Assembly: GCA_963854835.1 (NCBI GenBank)
Contig: OY978525.1
Coordinates: forward strand, 88,237,671 to 88,301,670
Direction of reading: 5' to 3'
Source: Megamerina dolium
Lineage: Eukaryota; Arthropoda; Insecta; Diptera; Megamerinidae
Length of the DNA stretch: 64,000 bases
Shown here: piece by piece, positions 1 to 10,717 of the stretch
How positions within the stretch are numbered: position 1 is the first letter of the stretch
Layout of the letters: every line of letters starts with the position of its first letter
Translations under genes and position numbers: made by a program
The notes under the pieces: generated by a model
The model's input: only the letters and a program-made list of their open reading frames with translations
Databases searched by the model: none
What the model was told of the DNA's origin: nothing

Positions 1-1519
1 AAATAAACATTTTATGGCGTTTACGAACATTTATAAGAGTTTATCATTGGTACCTCAAGTGGAGAGAAGTAGTAGTCATTGTCATTTAATATGAGATTGC
101 GAAAGAAAATGATATTAACCATTAATTAAGAAATATGTATGTGTGGGTGATTAAAAATATCATACACGCATATTTCACTGCATATTCAATAAGAAATTAT
201 TTTAAGGTACCAAAAGAAAACAGAAAACAATGCGATATATCATTGGTGTAGCATTAGAGAGACATGTAAACAAGTACAATATAGAAATTAATAAAGAAAC
301 ACAAGAAAAAAATAAGAAAAGTTGCATAGTAGTGGTGGAATTTATAATGCATTTTTTTTTTCACTTCATTTTCTCTCTAGTAAATAAAAATTCAATATTT
401 AGCGACATTGCTACGACTTCAGATGCAATATTTGAATTTTTTTTCTAAATGAATGTAATGGAAATACTTAAATTCTATGGAATTTGTTCATACTTCTTAT
501 TTATATTTATATTTACATTTTATAAGAATTCATCACATTTTTAACAGTATTCATTCGAAACAGTTAAGATATGTGTGTCACTAAACTGAAGTGCAATAGA
601 ATTTTACTTCGATTTAAGTGAATGTTATTTATTTAAAAAAAAAGCAGAAGATCAGAGATGAAAATGAAGCTGCTAAATCATGCGCCACTTAAGAATTCAG
701 TTTTTATTTTTCAATACGCCAAAAGTGTCAAGTTGACTGGTTTAATATATCAAGCAGATTTGTAGAAAGTTTATCTTTCTTTGTAAGCAAGTATTTAGGG
801 ATTTTAGTGCTTTTAGTAATTTTTAACAAAAATATGGAAAATATAACTGATCCGCCCACCATTTATAATCCAATCTAATTTAGAGACCACCTATTTATGT
901 ATATGTGTCATTAAAATTCAATAGAGTAGCACACAGTACTAAATTATCAATTAAACTAGGTCATATTCAATTACTATGTGCATATTTAATATACATTTGA
1001 GGATATAATTTACATTGGGTGAAATTAACAACGATTTAATAATTCGAAATAAGCACCCAATTGTGGAATATGTGTATTTGAAAGCCTTTTCTATGTGCTA
1101 ATGCATTTACATATGAATGATATTTAGGTTAATCACAAATAAGCGTAAGTTTAGATACAAATTAAGTGAGTATATTTTTAAAATATAACTTTAGTCTAAT
1201 TAGATGGCATTAATAGCTAGCTTTAGAATGTATTATGAATATATATTGAATATATTGATATGTATCGTATGTGTAAACATATAGTCGTACATACCTACAC
1301 TCTGATATTATACACATAAATACTAAATCGTGCTCGAAACACACACGTACAATAATACTAATACTAATTGCAATAATCCTACCTTTAGTTCAATTTACTA
1401 TGATTTATGATAATAATTGCTTGCTGCTTGGTATAAGTTCGCATGGTGACACATAAATTTCAGTTAATTAAATATAATTTCCATTTTACTTAAGGCAAGG
1501 CAAAGCATATAAATATTTA
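1..1519. other. AT-rich non-coding stretch, no gene seen
   Basis: Very AT-rich DNA with many stops in all frames. There are scattered A and T homopolymers (for example around 349-361 and 632-641) and short TATA/ACAT words. I found no coding pattern, inverted repeat pair or RNA gene. Confidence 0.6.
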
Positions 1520-1740
1520 CAGTATTGTGCAAAACCAAGGCGTTCGCCCAATACAAATATTTTGTGTACTCATAGTAAGTGGTTACATTTTATTTTCTAA
1601 ATCTTATTTGAACTCACAGTCTGGCAGCATTAAAATAAAAAACAGCACAGACTCAGTGGGCTCTCGTTTATACCGTTATAACAACAACAAAGAAAAACTA
1701 GTAGCAATATGGCTGTGCAAAACATATGCAACTGATCAAA
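1520..1740. repeat. left IR/DR end of the Tc1-type element
   Basis: The outer site is at 1520-1536 and the inner site at 1714-1733, about 190 bp apart. The inner site matches the right inner site (2861-2880) perfectly in inverted orientation. The outer left site keeps only the TGTGCAAAAC core. In this transposon group such sites are bound by the transposase. Confidence 0.8.
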
Positions 1741-1858
1741 GTCGTGTTTTTGTTTAATCGCCATATATTCGCGTCGGCTCAAATTCAATTTTTATACTTT
1801 TTGCTAATAAATTTTGTGATTTTAAGTGCATTTTTTTATTAAAAAACTTCTGCTTGAC

Positions 1859-2828
1859 ATGGCTAAGAACAAATATCACGTTCATACCAAAACGACGATT
1901 ATTCAATTAGCAAAAAGGGATTTCTGAGAGGCTAAAAATACATAAATCTATGATTTCCAGATTTATCTCCAGAGATCGAAAAAAGTTGCCTCTGGAAAAT
2001 ATCCATTCTGGTGGTCGTCCTCGTAAAACAAGCGTAAAGACTGACAAGAAAATTATTAATTTAATTTCTAGAAATCCGTTCGCTTCTTCAACAAATATCG
2101 TAAATGAATTTACCAATAAGTTCGGGTACTGTCCGGTGAAGAGCCAAAGAGGCAAATTTGAGAGCTTACAGGACATCAAAATAGCCATTACTATCGTGCA
2201 AACATCGCCAAAAACGGTAAGAACACCGTGGAATTTATTATTTCGAATTTTTTCAATAAAAATTGAAAATTTAGGTTGGATTTTGACCGTAAATATGGTA
2301 ATTGGTCCGTTGCTAAATGGAAAAGTGACTTGTTTAGCGACGAAAGTGAGTTTAATATCTTGGGATCAGACGGGATCACCCATGTTCGTCGTTAGCCTAA
2401 TTCGTGGTTGCATAACCGAAACTTCGTCACTACTTTAAAGCATGGTGAGGATTCCATTATGCTTTTGGGGTGTTTTTCAGCACAAGGTTGCCGGTCCTCT
2501 ACACCAAATGAAAGGCATCGTTGCCGAAGAGGAAATGTCACTTTAGTGGATCTTTCAATACGACAACGACCCCAAACACGCTTCCAAGGTCGTGAAAAAG
2601 TGATTAAATGACAAAAAAATTGCTGTTCTTAATTGGCCCGCGCAGTCACCAGACTTAAACCCCATAGAAAACCTATGGGGTTAGAGGGCAAACATTTTCA
2701 TAATCGACTTCGCTTTTCAATGCATTGAAACTTGAATGGGAAAGTATTCCCATGATTATAATTGACAATTCAATAAGCTAATAAGCGAAGAAGTCATTAA
2801 AAATAAAGGGTATTGGACAAAATATTAA
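1859..2828 (+). pseudogene. Tc1-like DD34E transposase, frameshifted
   Basis: The ATG at 1859 opens MAKNKYHVHTKTTIIQLAKR, a typical Tc1 N-terminal helix-turn-helix. It hits a stop after RDF, and the frame then shifts into the GGRPRKT motif near 2010-2030. Later blocks are SDESEF (first Asp codon 2339-2341), the QYDNDPKH block (second Asp 2562-2564) and LNPIENLWG (Glu 2667-2669). The spacing from second Asp to Glu is 34 residues, so this is DD34E. The tail IKNKGYWTKY ends in TAA at 2826-2828, as in family members. At least three frame changes and a stop after LWG mean no enzyme is made. Family and fold are secure; exact subfamily is not. Confidence 0.88.
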
Positions 2829-2860
2829 AAACAATACACTTTTTAAAAACACTTAAATAC

Positions 2861-2992
2861 AGTTGCATATGTTTTGCACAATATCATATATGAGCATATG
2901 GACTTTAAAAGCAATATTGATTAAAATATGTTTCAAACATTCCTAAAAAATCGTAAATTTCTTTCTAGTTGCATATGTTTCGCACAGTACTG
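2861..2992. repeat. right IR/DR end of the Tc1-type element
   Basis: Two copies of the AGTTGCATATGTTTYGCACA word lie at 2861-2880 and 2967-2986, about 105 bp apart. The last six bases before the TA are GTACTG. The two right-hand copies differ from each other at one position. Confidence 0.8.
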
Positions 2993-4368
2993 TATGTGTA
3001 ATATTTGAGAATAAAATATGGTCACGGTTAAATCTTACAAATGACAGATTCCAGAAAATTGTTCAATTGTGATCGTTCCAATATCGCTTTTTGTCGCATA
3101 TTCATTTACCGCACTGCGCACGAGCACATCAACTAAAGGTGTTATCATCAAATTTGGTGTGAAATCATCATAACACTCTAGATTTGGAGCATTGGAGTCA
3201 TTATTATATTGTCGGAAAGTTAGGGGAATATTATGGATTCAAAAGATATTGGAGGCAAAATTTGTTGTAAAGTCTGAGTACATGGCATCGCCATACTCAT
3301 CTCATATCTAGCTAAATATTGTAAAACACATTTGAAGCATCACCACATCTTTCGTGTATTTTTGATTATATCAAAAGCTGAAACAATACATTATTTAAGT
3401 ACTTGTTTAATATCTATTATACAAATGACCATTTTACAACATAATCCGTCTGCTCATGCTTACTCATACATAGTAAAGCATATGTACATACGTGCTAACG
3501 CTGCAATACCAACACATTAAATACATTTATGCATAAAGTATCATATGTACCATGATACCCTTGAATTTCTTTTATGAATATTTTGCTTATAATGTACTTA
3601 AATTTTGCAGTATAATATCATAAAAACGGATATAAGAACAAGTTCGTAAAAAATTGTATTAAATATGTACATATATATAGCATGTTTTGCATGTAAAAAA
3701 TATTGTGTATTGTAATACACATACATTATATTGTATCATACATAGTATCTACCTGCATATACATTTCAATAATATATAATATTTTTTCTTTTAAAAACAT
3801 TTAACGAATTTCATTGCTCTAAACTTCAACTTGAATAAACACTCTCATAAAATGTTGTATTTACATGCATGTAAAATATATATGTACCTCCTTGGCTTCA
3901 AGAGTATAATGCCTGATTATGACTAATATAATTTATTTGCAGTGAATTTATGGATACTTAAATAAGGAAAGCATTGCAGATGCGGAAATTTACCCATATA
4001 TGGACAGTTTCACAAAGAAAACTGATGAAATGTAGTAATTTGAAGTCGTACCAATATCCCGATTACATTTCTTTCGATATCACATTGTTGTAGAAAATGG
4101 TTTGGAATTTCTATACGAAATGCGTTAGTACCAATGAGCTATTTGAATTGTCGACTCTTTACTAATGCTAGAAAACAATTTCTGAATTATGATAACATTT
4201 AATAAAATAGCAGGGATTTCTATGAAAAAATCAATATCGTCCAAATGTCACAGAATCGGAGTGAAAACACATGCTACATGTGAGCCGTAGAAAAAAGTTA
4301 TTTAGCCTTAATTTGTGACAAATATTCAGATAAAGATTCATACCATATAAAACAAAAGTAAAACTTTG
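2993..4368. other. AT-rich non-coding stretch, no gene seen
   Basis: Stops are frequent in all frames and there are no conserved motifs. The longest open stretch (3332-3520, 62 codons) has no recognisable composition or motif and is taken as chance. ACAT/TATA words are common around 3660-3780. Confidence 0.55.
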
Positions 4369-4650
4369 GACTCTTTGGCCGAGCTTCTCTTCCATTACTG
4401 TTGTGCTTGATAAAATTTGGACAGTATTACAAGGTATCTACTTATTTTAGTTCTGTCACAAATCTCTTTTAGAAGCTTTTCCATGGCAAATTTTTACTGC
4501 CGGAAGAATTGCCAATTGCTTGCCGACAAGTGGATACCGTTCGAAAGAAAAATCTTTTTGATTATAAATTTGTAATGCTTCAGCCGGGTATTGAACCCTC
4601 GACCTACAGATCAGAAGGCCAACACTCTAACCACTGAGCTACGGCACTCA
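4369..4650 (-). mobile_element. tRNA-derived SINE, copy a (tail missing, internal deletion)
   Basis: Member of the SINE family seen seven times in this window. Read on the minus strand, the tRNA-like head is at the right end: CTCAGTGGTTAGAG (A-box region) at about 4624-4637 and GGTTCAATACCC-type B box near 4591. The body words for TTGCCGACAAGTGG, CGTTCGAAAGAAAAATC and TTGGCCGAGCTTCTCTTCC are shared with the other copies. About 45 bp of the body between TTATTTTAG and the TCTGTCACA word are missing, and the 3' tail after GGCCAA is lost. It is older and more diverged than copies b, d and f. Confidence 0.82.
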
Positions 4651-7600
4651 TAAATACCATATACTCGTAGAATTTAACGTGACCAGGACTCATGATTATT
4701 ACTTGCTAACCTCGTAAAATAAACTGGAAAATACAAAACATTTAAATAAAATTGCCTCAGTAAAATGATATTAAACATTTTATTTAAGAATATTGAAAAT
4801 TTAAATTCAAAAAAAAAAAAAAAAAAAAATTACCAATATAAAAAAGAGCAATAAACATGCAACATAATTATTATTCTGCATGCCATTGCAATGCATGTTA
4901 CGGTGATAAGCATTTATTGCTCAATGCTAACATAAGTATGTACATTGATGGTAAGTCCCGCCCAATAGGTACAATGCGTATTAAGTGTATAGTTATAGTA
5001 GCGTGTGAATGGGCGTCTATTGTTGCAACATAAACACGCACACACGCATATCCACCATTTACCAATGCTTACATATGTTGATGTTCTATTTTTTTTTTTT
5101 TCAACCTATCGAAATGATGTGTAATAAATCCTTCAATCAACTTCAATCAACACGACACATAAAATGCTAATTAAAAATCAATTAAAATTAATTTTTTATT
5201 TGTGTTTTCACTTTTATTTTATTTTTTTCCAAAAACGATAAAAGTATTCATTCCGATCGTAGTTCTATGATTGTGTACGTGTTGTCCATATTAATAATAC
5301 GAGTACATATTGTTTATTGTTACCAATGCAATCATCGTAAAACCATAATTCATTTTTCAAAAAAAAAAATACAATAAAATAATAGAAAATTTGTGTTACA
5401 ATATTGGGTCATCATTGATGATATTGAATATATGCATTCTCATGTTGAGGAATGACAATAAATAGCTGAAAAAAGTAATATACATAAGCAAATATGTATG
5501 GTTGCCTATAGTAATGCATTATTTTGTACATATTATGTATCATATATCGTATACAACCACAATGCCTGTGGAACAATGTATTGCGATATGTGCTGTACCA
5601 TACACTATGGAGTTATGCAAATACATATGAGCTTAATATTGATCAGATTATTTGAAAATCCCAAAAGGATTGCGTGCCTCATTACAATAAAATGTATATA
5701 TACATAACCAACGGTTGCTTGATACACATTGCAACGATACAATATAAGAAATATATTGAAAGTTGGAAATTTGTTTGAAAAATATTCTGCTTCATAAATC
5801 TAAATCAATTTTCATAGGACCTTTGCTACAGCGACTAACTTCACAAAGTATCGGTCTTGAAGATATAGAATATCGTCGACAAAAACGAATCTTGTCTATC
5901 AATAATGGCGTATTGCACATCAGACGCCGATTGGTGGGAGCAACTTTCATTGCCATTCTTTTAGCGATTTATTATTATTATTATATTTTTTTTTATTTCA
6001 TTGTAAAAACAAATGTGCGACAAGTTGCATGGAAATGTTTCAAGCACTAATGAATTTTGTTTGGTTTGGTCTATCTTTAGCTCGTAAAGGCAAAATATCA
6101 CAATTTACTTTCGGGAAATATCTAGAAAATGCGACTTAAGGCGCACTCTTTTTTAGCGGAGCTCAAAGTGTTGATGCAAGGATGTGCAACAGCCATTCGA
6201 ATGCCAATGGACCTGACTGTATACTCAATTTCTTCGGCATAACTTTGTACTTTGGAGTATAAAGTGTGAAAACATTCATAGAGGTCAGGCTTTATTACTT
6301 TATTTTGCGTTCATTCGCAAACATCTTAATTAGTTATTAAATAAAATCGAGTGTCCCATTTTTTCGATTTTATATTTATAAAGTACACATTTTAAAATAT
6401 ACTTTTCTATAGTAGGCAAATGGGGTTTCCATTCTATTACGGCCATTTTTAAGCACTAATTGTCAGCTTCATCTGTCAATAAGTACGGCAGTTATCGTAC
6501 AAACAGGCATACAGACGGACAGACGGATGAGTAAAACAAACAAATTCAAAGTGATACAAACAGACATACTCAGAAAATTACTAAATCCACAAATGCATAA
6601 TCTTGATGCAAGAATTTCAATTCCAGACTTCATACAACATTTACCTTCCTGCACATATACTTACTGTCAGTGTTAAATATTCGATGATTTTTTATTTGAA
6701 AACCTGGTTGAGATTTAATTTTTCAGGATTTGAAAATGGAATTACCATTTTTCAGCTTTATCAAATCAAATCAAATTTATGACAAAATGTTATGACTGTA
6801 AATAGCGTAAGAAATATTATATTTTAGATCGAAATATGAATTGACGCTTGCCAATAGCAAGGTGGTCACGTCGCAATATATATGGAGCAATATATACCTT
6901 ATATAAATATGTATATTGAATATAAGTACGAAACTCAGAAGGCATGGTTACAAATGCCATAGATACTCGTACAATCATATACGAGTATAGGTAAGCGGAT
7001 TTTAATTTAACTCCAACACATATATGCATACATACATACAAATATTTGCCACTAGCACTCAATGAACAATTGCTCGCCTCACAGAAAGACTGGTGTGTGT
7101 ATTGATGATGACGCTATTACCGATTCCTGCTTGAGGTGTTCATGATGTACTATGTATATACTCCACATACATGTGTGCACACATGTATGTGGTGTAATAA
7201 AATATACACAGGTACAACGGTAATAACAACACAATTGCCAATAGCATACTTATTGCCTATGTAACCGACGACCAGCAATAAGCAAGCAAGAAGCATTAAA
7301 ATATATTATATTGCATATACTATATACTCGTAAGCGAAAAAAGCAAATAGAACAAACTGAAAAATATTAATAAAAATTGTGAGGGGAGAAAATAAAAATA
7401 AAAACAAAAATGAATAAAATATAAAAATATACGAAAATTGAAATTCCAAGAATATATCGCTTCAAGTGCTATAAAAAATTATTTATTTCCACACTGTGTG
7501 TACGTACTCACTATGAGGAAAAGCAGGAGTTTGGCTTGGCGAAATGAGCAGTCACTGTCGCCTAAACCCCATTTGGTAGACTGAGATGCCCAGCCCAATG

Positions 7601-9596
7601 ATTGACTACGCTCATATCTATCGACAAATGTCAGCACCCAAGTGTAGGGTATAATCGAACCTAGCCCATGTCGATGATATTGATGATATGACAAGTTATA
7701 GGTGTTGAAAATATATATATTCTTTTACTGGTGGCTATGGATTGGTTGATGATTTGGCCATGCTAGTGGTATTGGTACCTAGTATTGAGAATCATTTCAT
7801 TGCCACTCTCGGAGTGAATAATTTCAATGGTTCTTATGATTGTTGTTGTAAATGTAAATAACATATTTCTTTTGCAGTTGTTGTTGTTGATATTATTATA
7901 ATGTATTAAATTGTACTGGTATGTAAGGAGTGTGTCATAGAAATTGATGAAAGAATTATTATTTTTTTAATCACAGCATCGTTACATAAGCTAGTACTTT
8001 GTTATGCTTAAATTAACTTAAGAAAATTGTATTAAAAAATTGGAGTTCATACTAAGAAATTTTTAATGTTCATTGTGATTCCATTGAAACACTGAATAAG
8101 CCAACTGTTTCAAAAATTTCATAATTGTGCCGAACAAGTAATCCAGTTGATGGCAAAATGCTTAATTGCCAGCACCTACCAACAGTTTCTACAAAAGTTT
8201 CCTGAAAAATGACCCATTTTAATAGCATATTCGCAAATTAGTAGCTTTAATTTCATAATTTCTCCGAGGAAGCGGAATATGCATTGGATTTGAGTCTGAA
8301 AATCGGCCGAGTCTATCATCGATCATAGTAAATTAATATTATGTGAATAGTAAACTGTTTAAATACCACCTTATTGCTTATTGAGACTACTACTACTTAA
8401 GAAGTAGATCTAAATCCAAGTCTCTGCTTTATTTAATCCTTGAGTTCGGATTCGAGAAAGAGAATACTTGAATGTAATACTTAAATCACGCACACTTTAC
8501 AAGACTATTGTAGTTTTAAATGGGTTTTCTGAAACATTGTCAGCTTCCGCAAACTGTAAGAAAATTAATGAAGGATCCCTCGTCGCCTTTGATAGCTAAA
8601 TAATATGTGAAATGATCATTAAAAGAAAATGTAGACGAAAGTGCCCTTGAGCGATATCTGTGACATACACTTTATTCGGCCCACATGCATTTATTTTACT
8701 TCAAATTTCCTTTCGTCTTCTCTACTTTTACTTTATATTTGTTTATGTTTGGATTTATGGCCTATAGCTTCTATTAGCATTTCTATAAACAAGATTTCAT
8801 CTTAATTGTGTGTGTGTGTGTGTGTGTTTTGGTTTCATCATGATCATCATCAGTTTTGTACTTTTTGTGACAAATATATACTCGTATATACTTACATTCA
8901 GTTAAAATGTATAAATTGAATTTCTGTAGAAGGAAATAGGTCACAAAAATACACTCTATCTCCTCCTTTCTCTCTTTTTCTTACATATATATTTATACCC
9001 ACTATGTTTCAGATATGTAGTCACACATACATATATAGTACCTATATAGATAGAGCGGCTGTCGAATTTTAATGCCGCTTTGTGATGATAAAAATTCAAT
9101 TGTGGTTAGTCGATTTGATTGCTATTGTGAGTTTTTTGTTTCTTCTTTACTTATTGGATATTCCAAAAAGCACATCAAATCAAAACAGTTGATAACCGCA
9201 CACCATATCATCATCCACTTACTGTTACTGTTGTGATGGATAAATAGTCATTGTATATCATCTATTCGATACGAATATGTACATGGGTTCGGAAAATGCG
9301 TATTTATGAATTTTTCATTTTCTACTCGAACATAAAGGTGAATTTTTTACTGCTTCATAAAAGTGATAATTTTATGGGTGCAATCTAAACACAATAACCC
9401 AAAAGAAGTCTTCAAAGTAGTGGCTTTTAAACAGATGTACTTTCATGTAGATTTCAACATATAAAGATATGCCACATCCGTAAACATAGTAAATGATGTG
9501 AATCCAAACAAAGTATATAAAAACTTCTTTAGCCTTATGTTTATCAAGAATATTAAGCATTTTTTATAATTCACTACCTAAATATATATATATATA
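4651..9596. other. 4.9-kb AT-rich non-coding stretch with simple repeats
   Basis: No coding gene is recognised. It holds a 21-base A run (4809-4829) and a GT run (about 8808-8827). A patch at 7480-7695 is noticeably less AT-rich and carries a 71-codon minus-strand open frame without known motifs. The open frame at 5763-6050 (95 codons) also shows no family motif. Phased TA/ACATAC words are common. I cannot tell intron from intergenic DNA here. Confidence 0.5.
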
Positions 9597-10717
9597 AGGT
9601 CTAGTAATCCATCTTTCCAATAGATGGTTTTGGTAATCTGGATCTCGCGTTGTATAAAAGCGATCTAGTTATGCTAGCTGGCGTTAGAACGATAGGATTT
9701 CGTACTAAATAAACTTTTCAGGCACTTTTGTGATTGTTTGACTCAGTATTGTTTGAGCTCGCGTCAAAGACGGACACCAGTAAAGAGAAAATACGCCATA
9801 TTTTAGAGTTTTTCTTCGATAAAGCCGAAAACGCAAGCCAGATGGCTGAAAATGTGAAAAGTGTTTAGGTTCTGATACTGTAACAGCCAGTCACGTGCAA
9901 TTTTGGTTTCGTCGATTCCGTTCCGGTAATTTTGATGTCAAAGATGCACCACGCTCTATCGAAAATATCGGTAAAAAATTGGAAATCGTCGAGACTGACC
10001 GGCATATGTGAACTGTTCTATTGCCCAGGAGCTAAACATTGCACAAAAACCATTTGGCACCATTTAAATACAAAAAGAAGCTCGATGTATGGGTGCCACA
10101 TGAGTTAACGTAAAAAAACCTCATGGACCGAATTTCCATCTGCGAATCGCTGCTAAATCGCAACAAAATCCATCCATTTCTGAAGCGGATGGTTATTGGT
10201 GATGAAAAGTGGGTCACTTACAACAATGTCAAGTGAAAACGGTCGCGGTCCAATAGCGGTGAGCTGGCGCAAACGGTGGCCGAGCCAGTAATGATGGTCA
10301 GGAAAGTTTTGCCATGTGTTTGGTGGGATTGGCAGGGAATCATCTACTATGAGCTGCTCCCCTACGGCCAAACTCTTAATTCGGTCCTGTACTGTCAACA
10401 ATTGGACCATCTGATGGAAGCAATCGCCCCGAAGCGGCTAGCTTTGGCCAATAGGAGAGGAATTGTGTTCCTTTAGGACAACGTGATTACTACCTGTTCC
10501 TCTCTATGGCGATTGATTTTGCTTGTGAAAAATTCACCTCAAGAGAAGCTTGTGAAAATCGAATTTCCCAGTTTTTTGCCAATAGAGACGAGGGTGGCAT
10601 TTTGAAATTACCTTCAAAATAACAACAAGCTATCGAACAAAATTTGACCTAAATCGAATTTGCTAAATAAAACCTTCAATTTAAAGCAAAAATAATGGAT
10701 CTCTTTTTACTATACCT
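9597..10717 (+). mobile_element. mellifera/capitata-type mariner, 1121 bp, inactive
   Basis: Ends are AGGTCTAGTAATCCAT on the left and, reversed, AGGTATAGTAAAAAGAGATC on the right, both next to TA (9595-9596 and 10718-10719). The left end seems to have lost part of the A run that the sister copy at 19823 keeps. Protein-level blocks (RFRSGNFDVKDAPRS, KKLDVWVPHELT, CVWWDWQGIIYYELLPYGQ) identify the mellifera/capitata mariner group. It inserted at a TA-rich site. Confidence 0.9.
9770..10652 (+). pseudogene. mariner transposase (DD34D), multiply broken
   Basis: The start codon is ACG at 9770-9772 where the sister copy at 19823 has ATG. Readable blocks in order are: KEKIRHILEFFFDK, then QFWFRRFRSGNFDVKDAPRS, KKKLDVWVPHELT, ISICESLLNRNKIHPF, GDEKWVTYN (first catalytic Asp near 10201-10203), the WWDWQGIIYYELLPYGQTLN block at about 10321-10380, and LANRRGIVF. 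A stop precedes the second catalytic DN. The roughly 32 residues between the second and third Asp are deleted, joining DN directly to DYYLFLSM. The end SREACEN...FFANRDEG is frame-broken. Full-length relatives have about 340-350 residues. It cannot make an active enzyme. Confidence 0.88.

Larger units (their letters stand above)
1520..2992 (+). mobile_element. Tc1-type DNA transposon (1473 bp), complete ends, dead transposase
   Basis: Both ends are intact and flanked by the TA dinucleotide that Tc1/mariner elements duplicate (1518-1519 and 2993-2994). The left end reads CAGTATTGTGCAAAAC and the right end, reversed, CAGTACTGTGCGAAAC. A second binding-site-like repeat lies inside each end: TGTGCAAAACATATGCAACT at 1714-1733 and its perfect inverted copy at 2861-2880, with a further 19/20 match at 2967-2986. 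This outer-plus-inner arrangement is the IR/DR layout known from some Tc1-like families (Minos, Paris, Sleeping Beauty types). The body encodes a disrupted DD34E transposase. The name of this particular family is not recognised. Confidence 0.9.
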
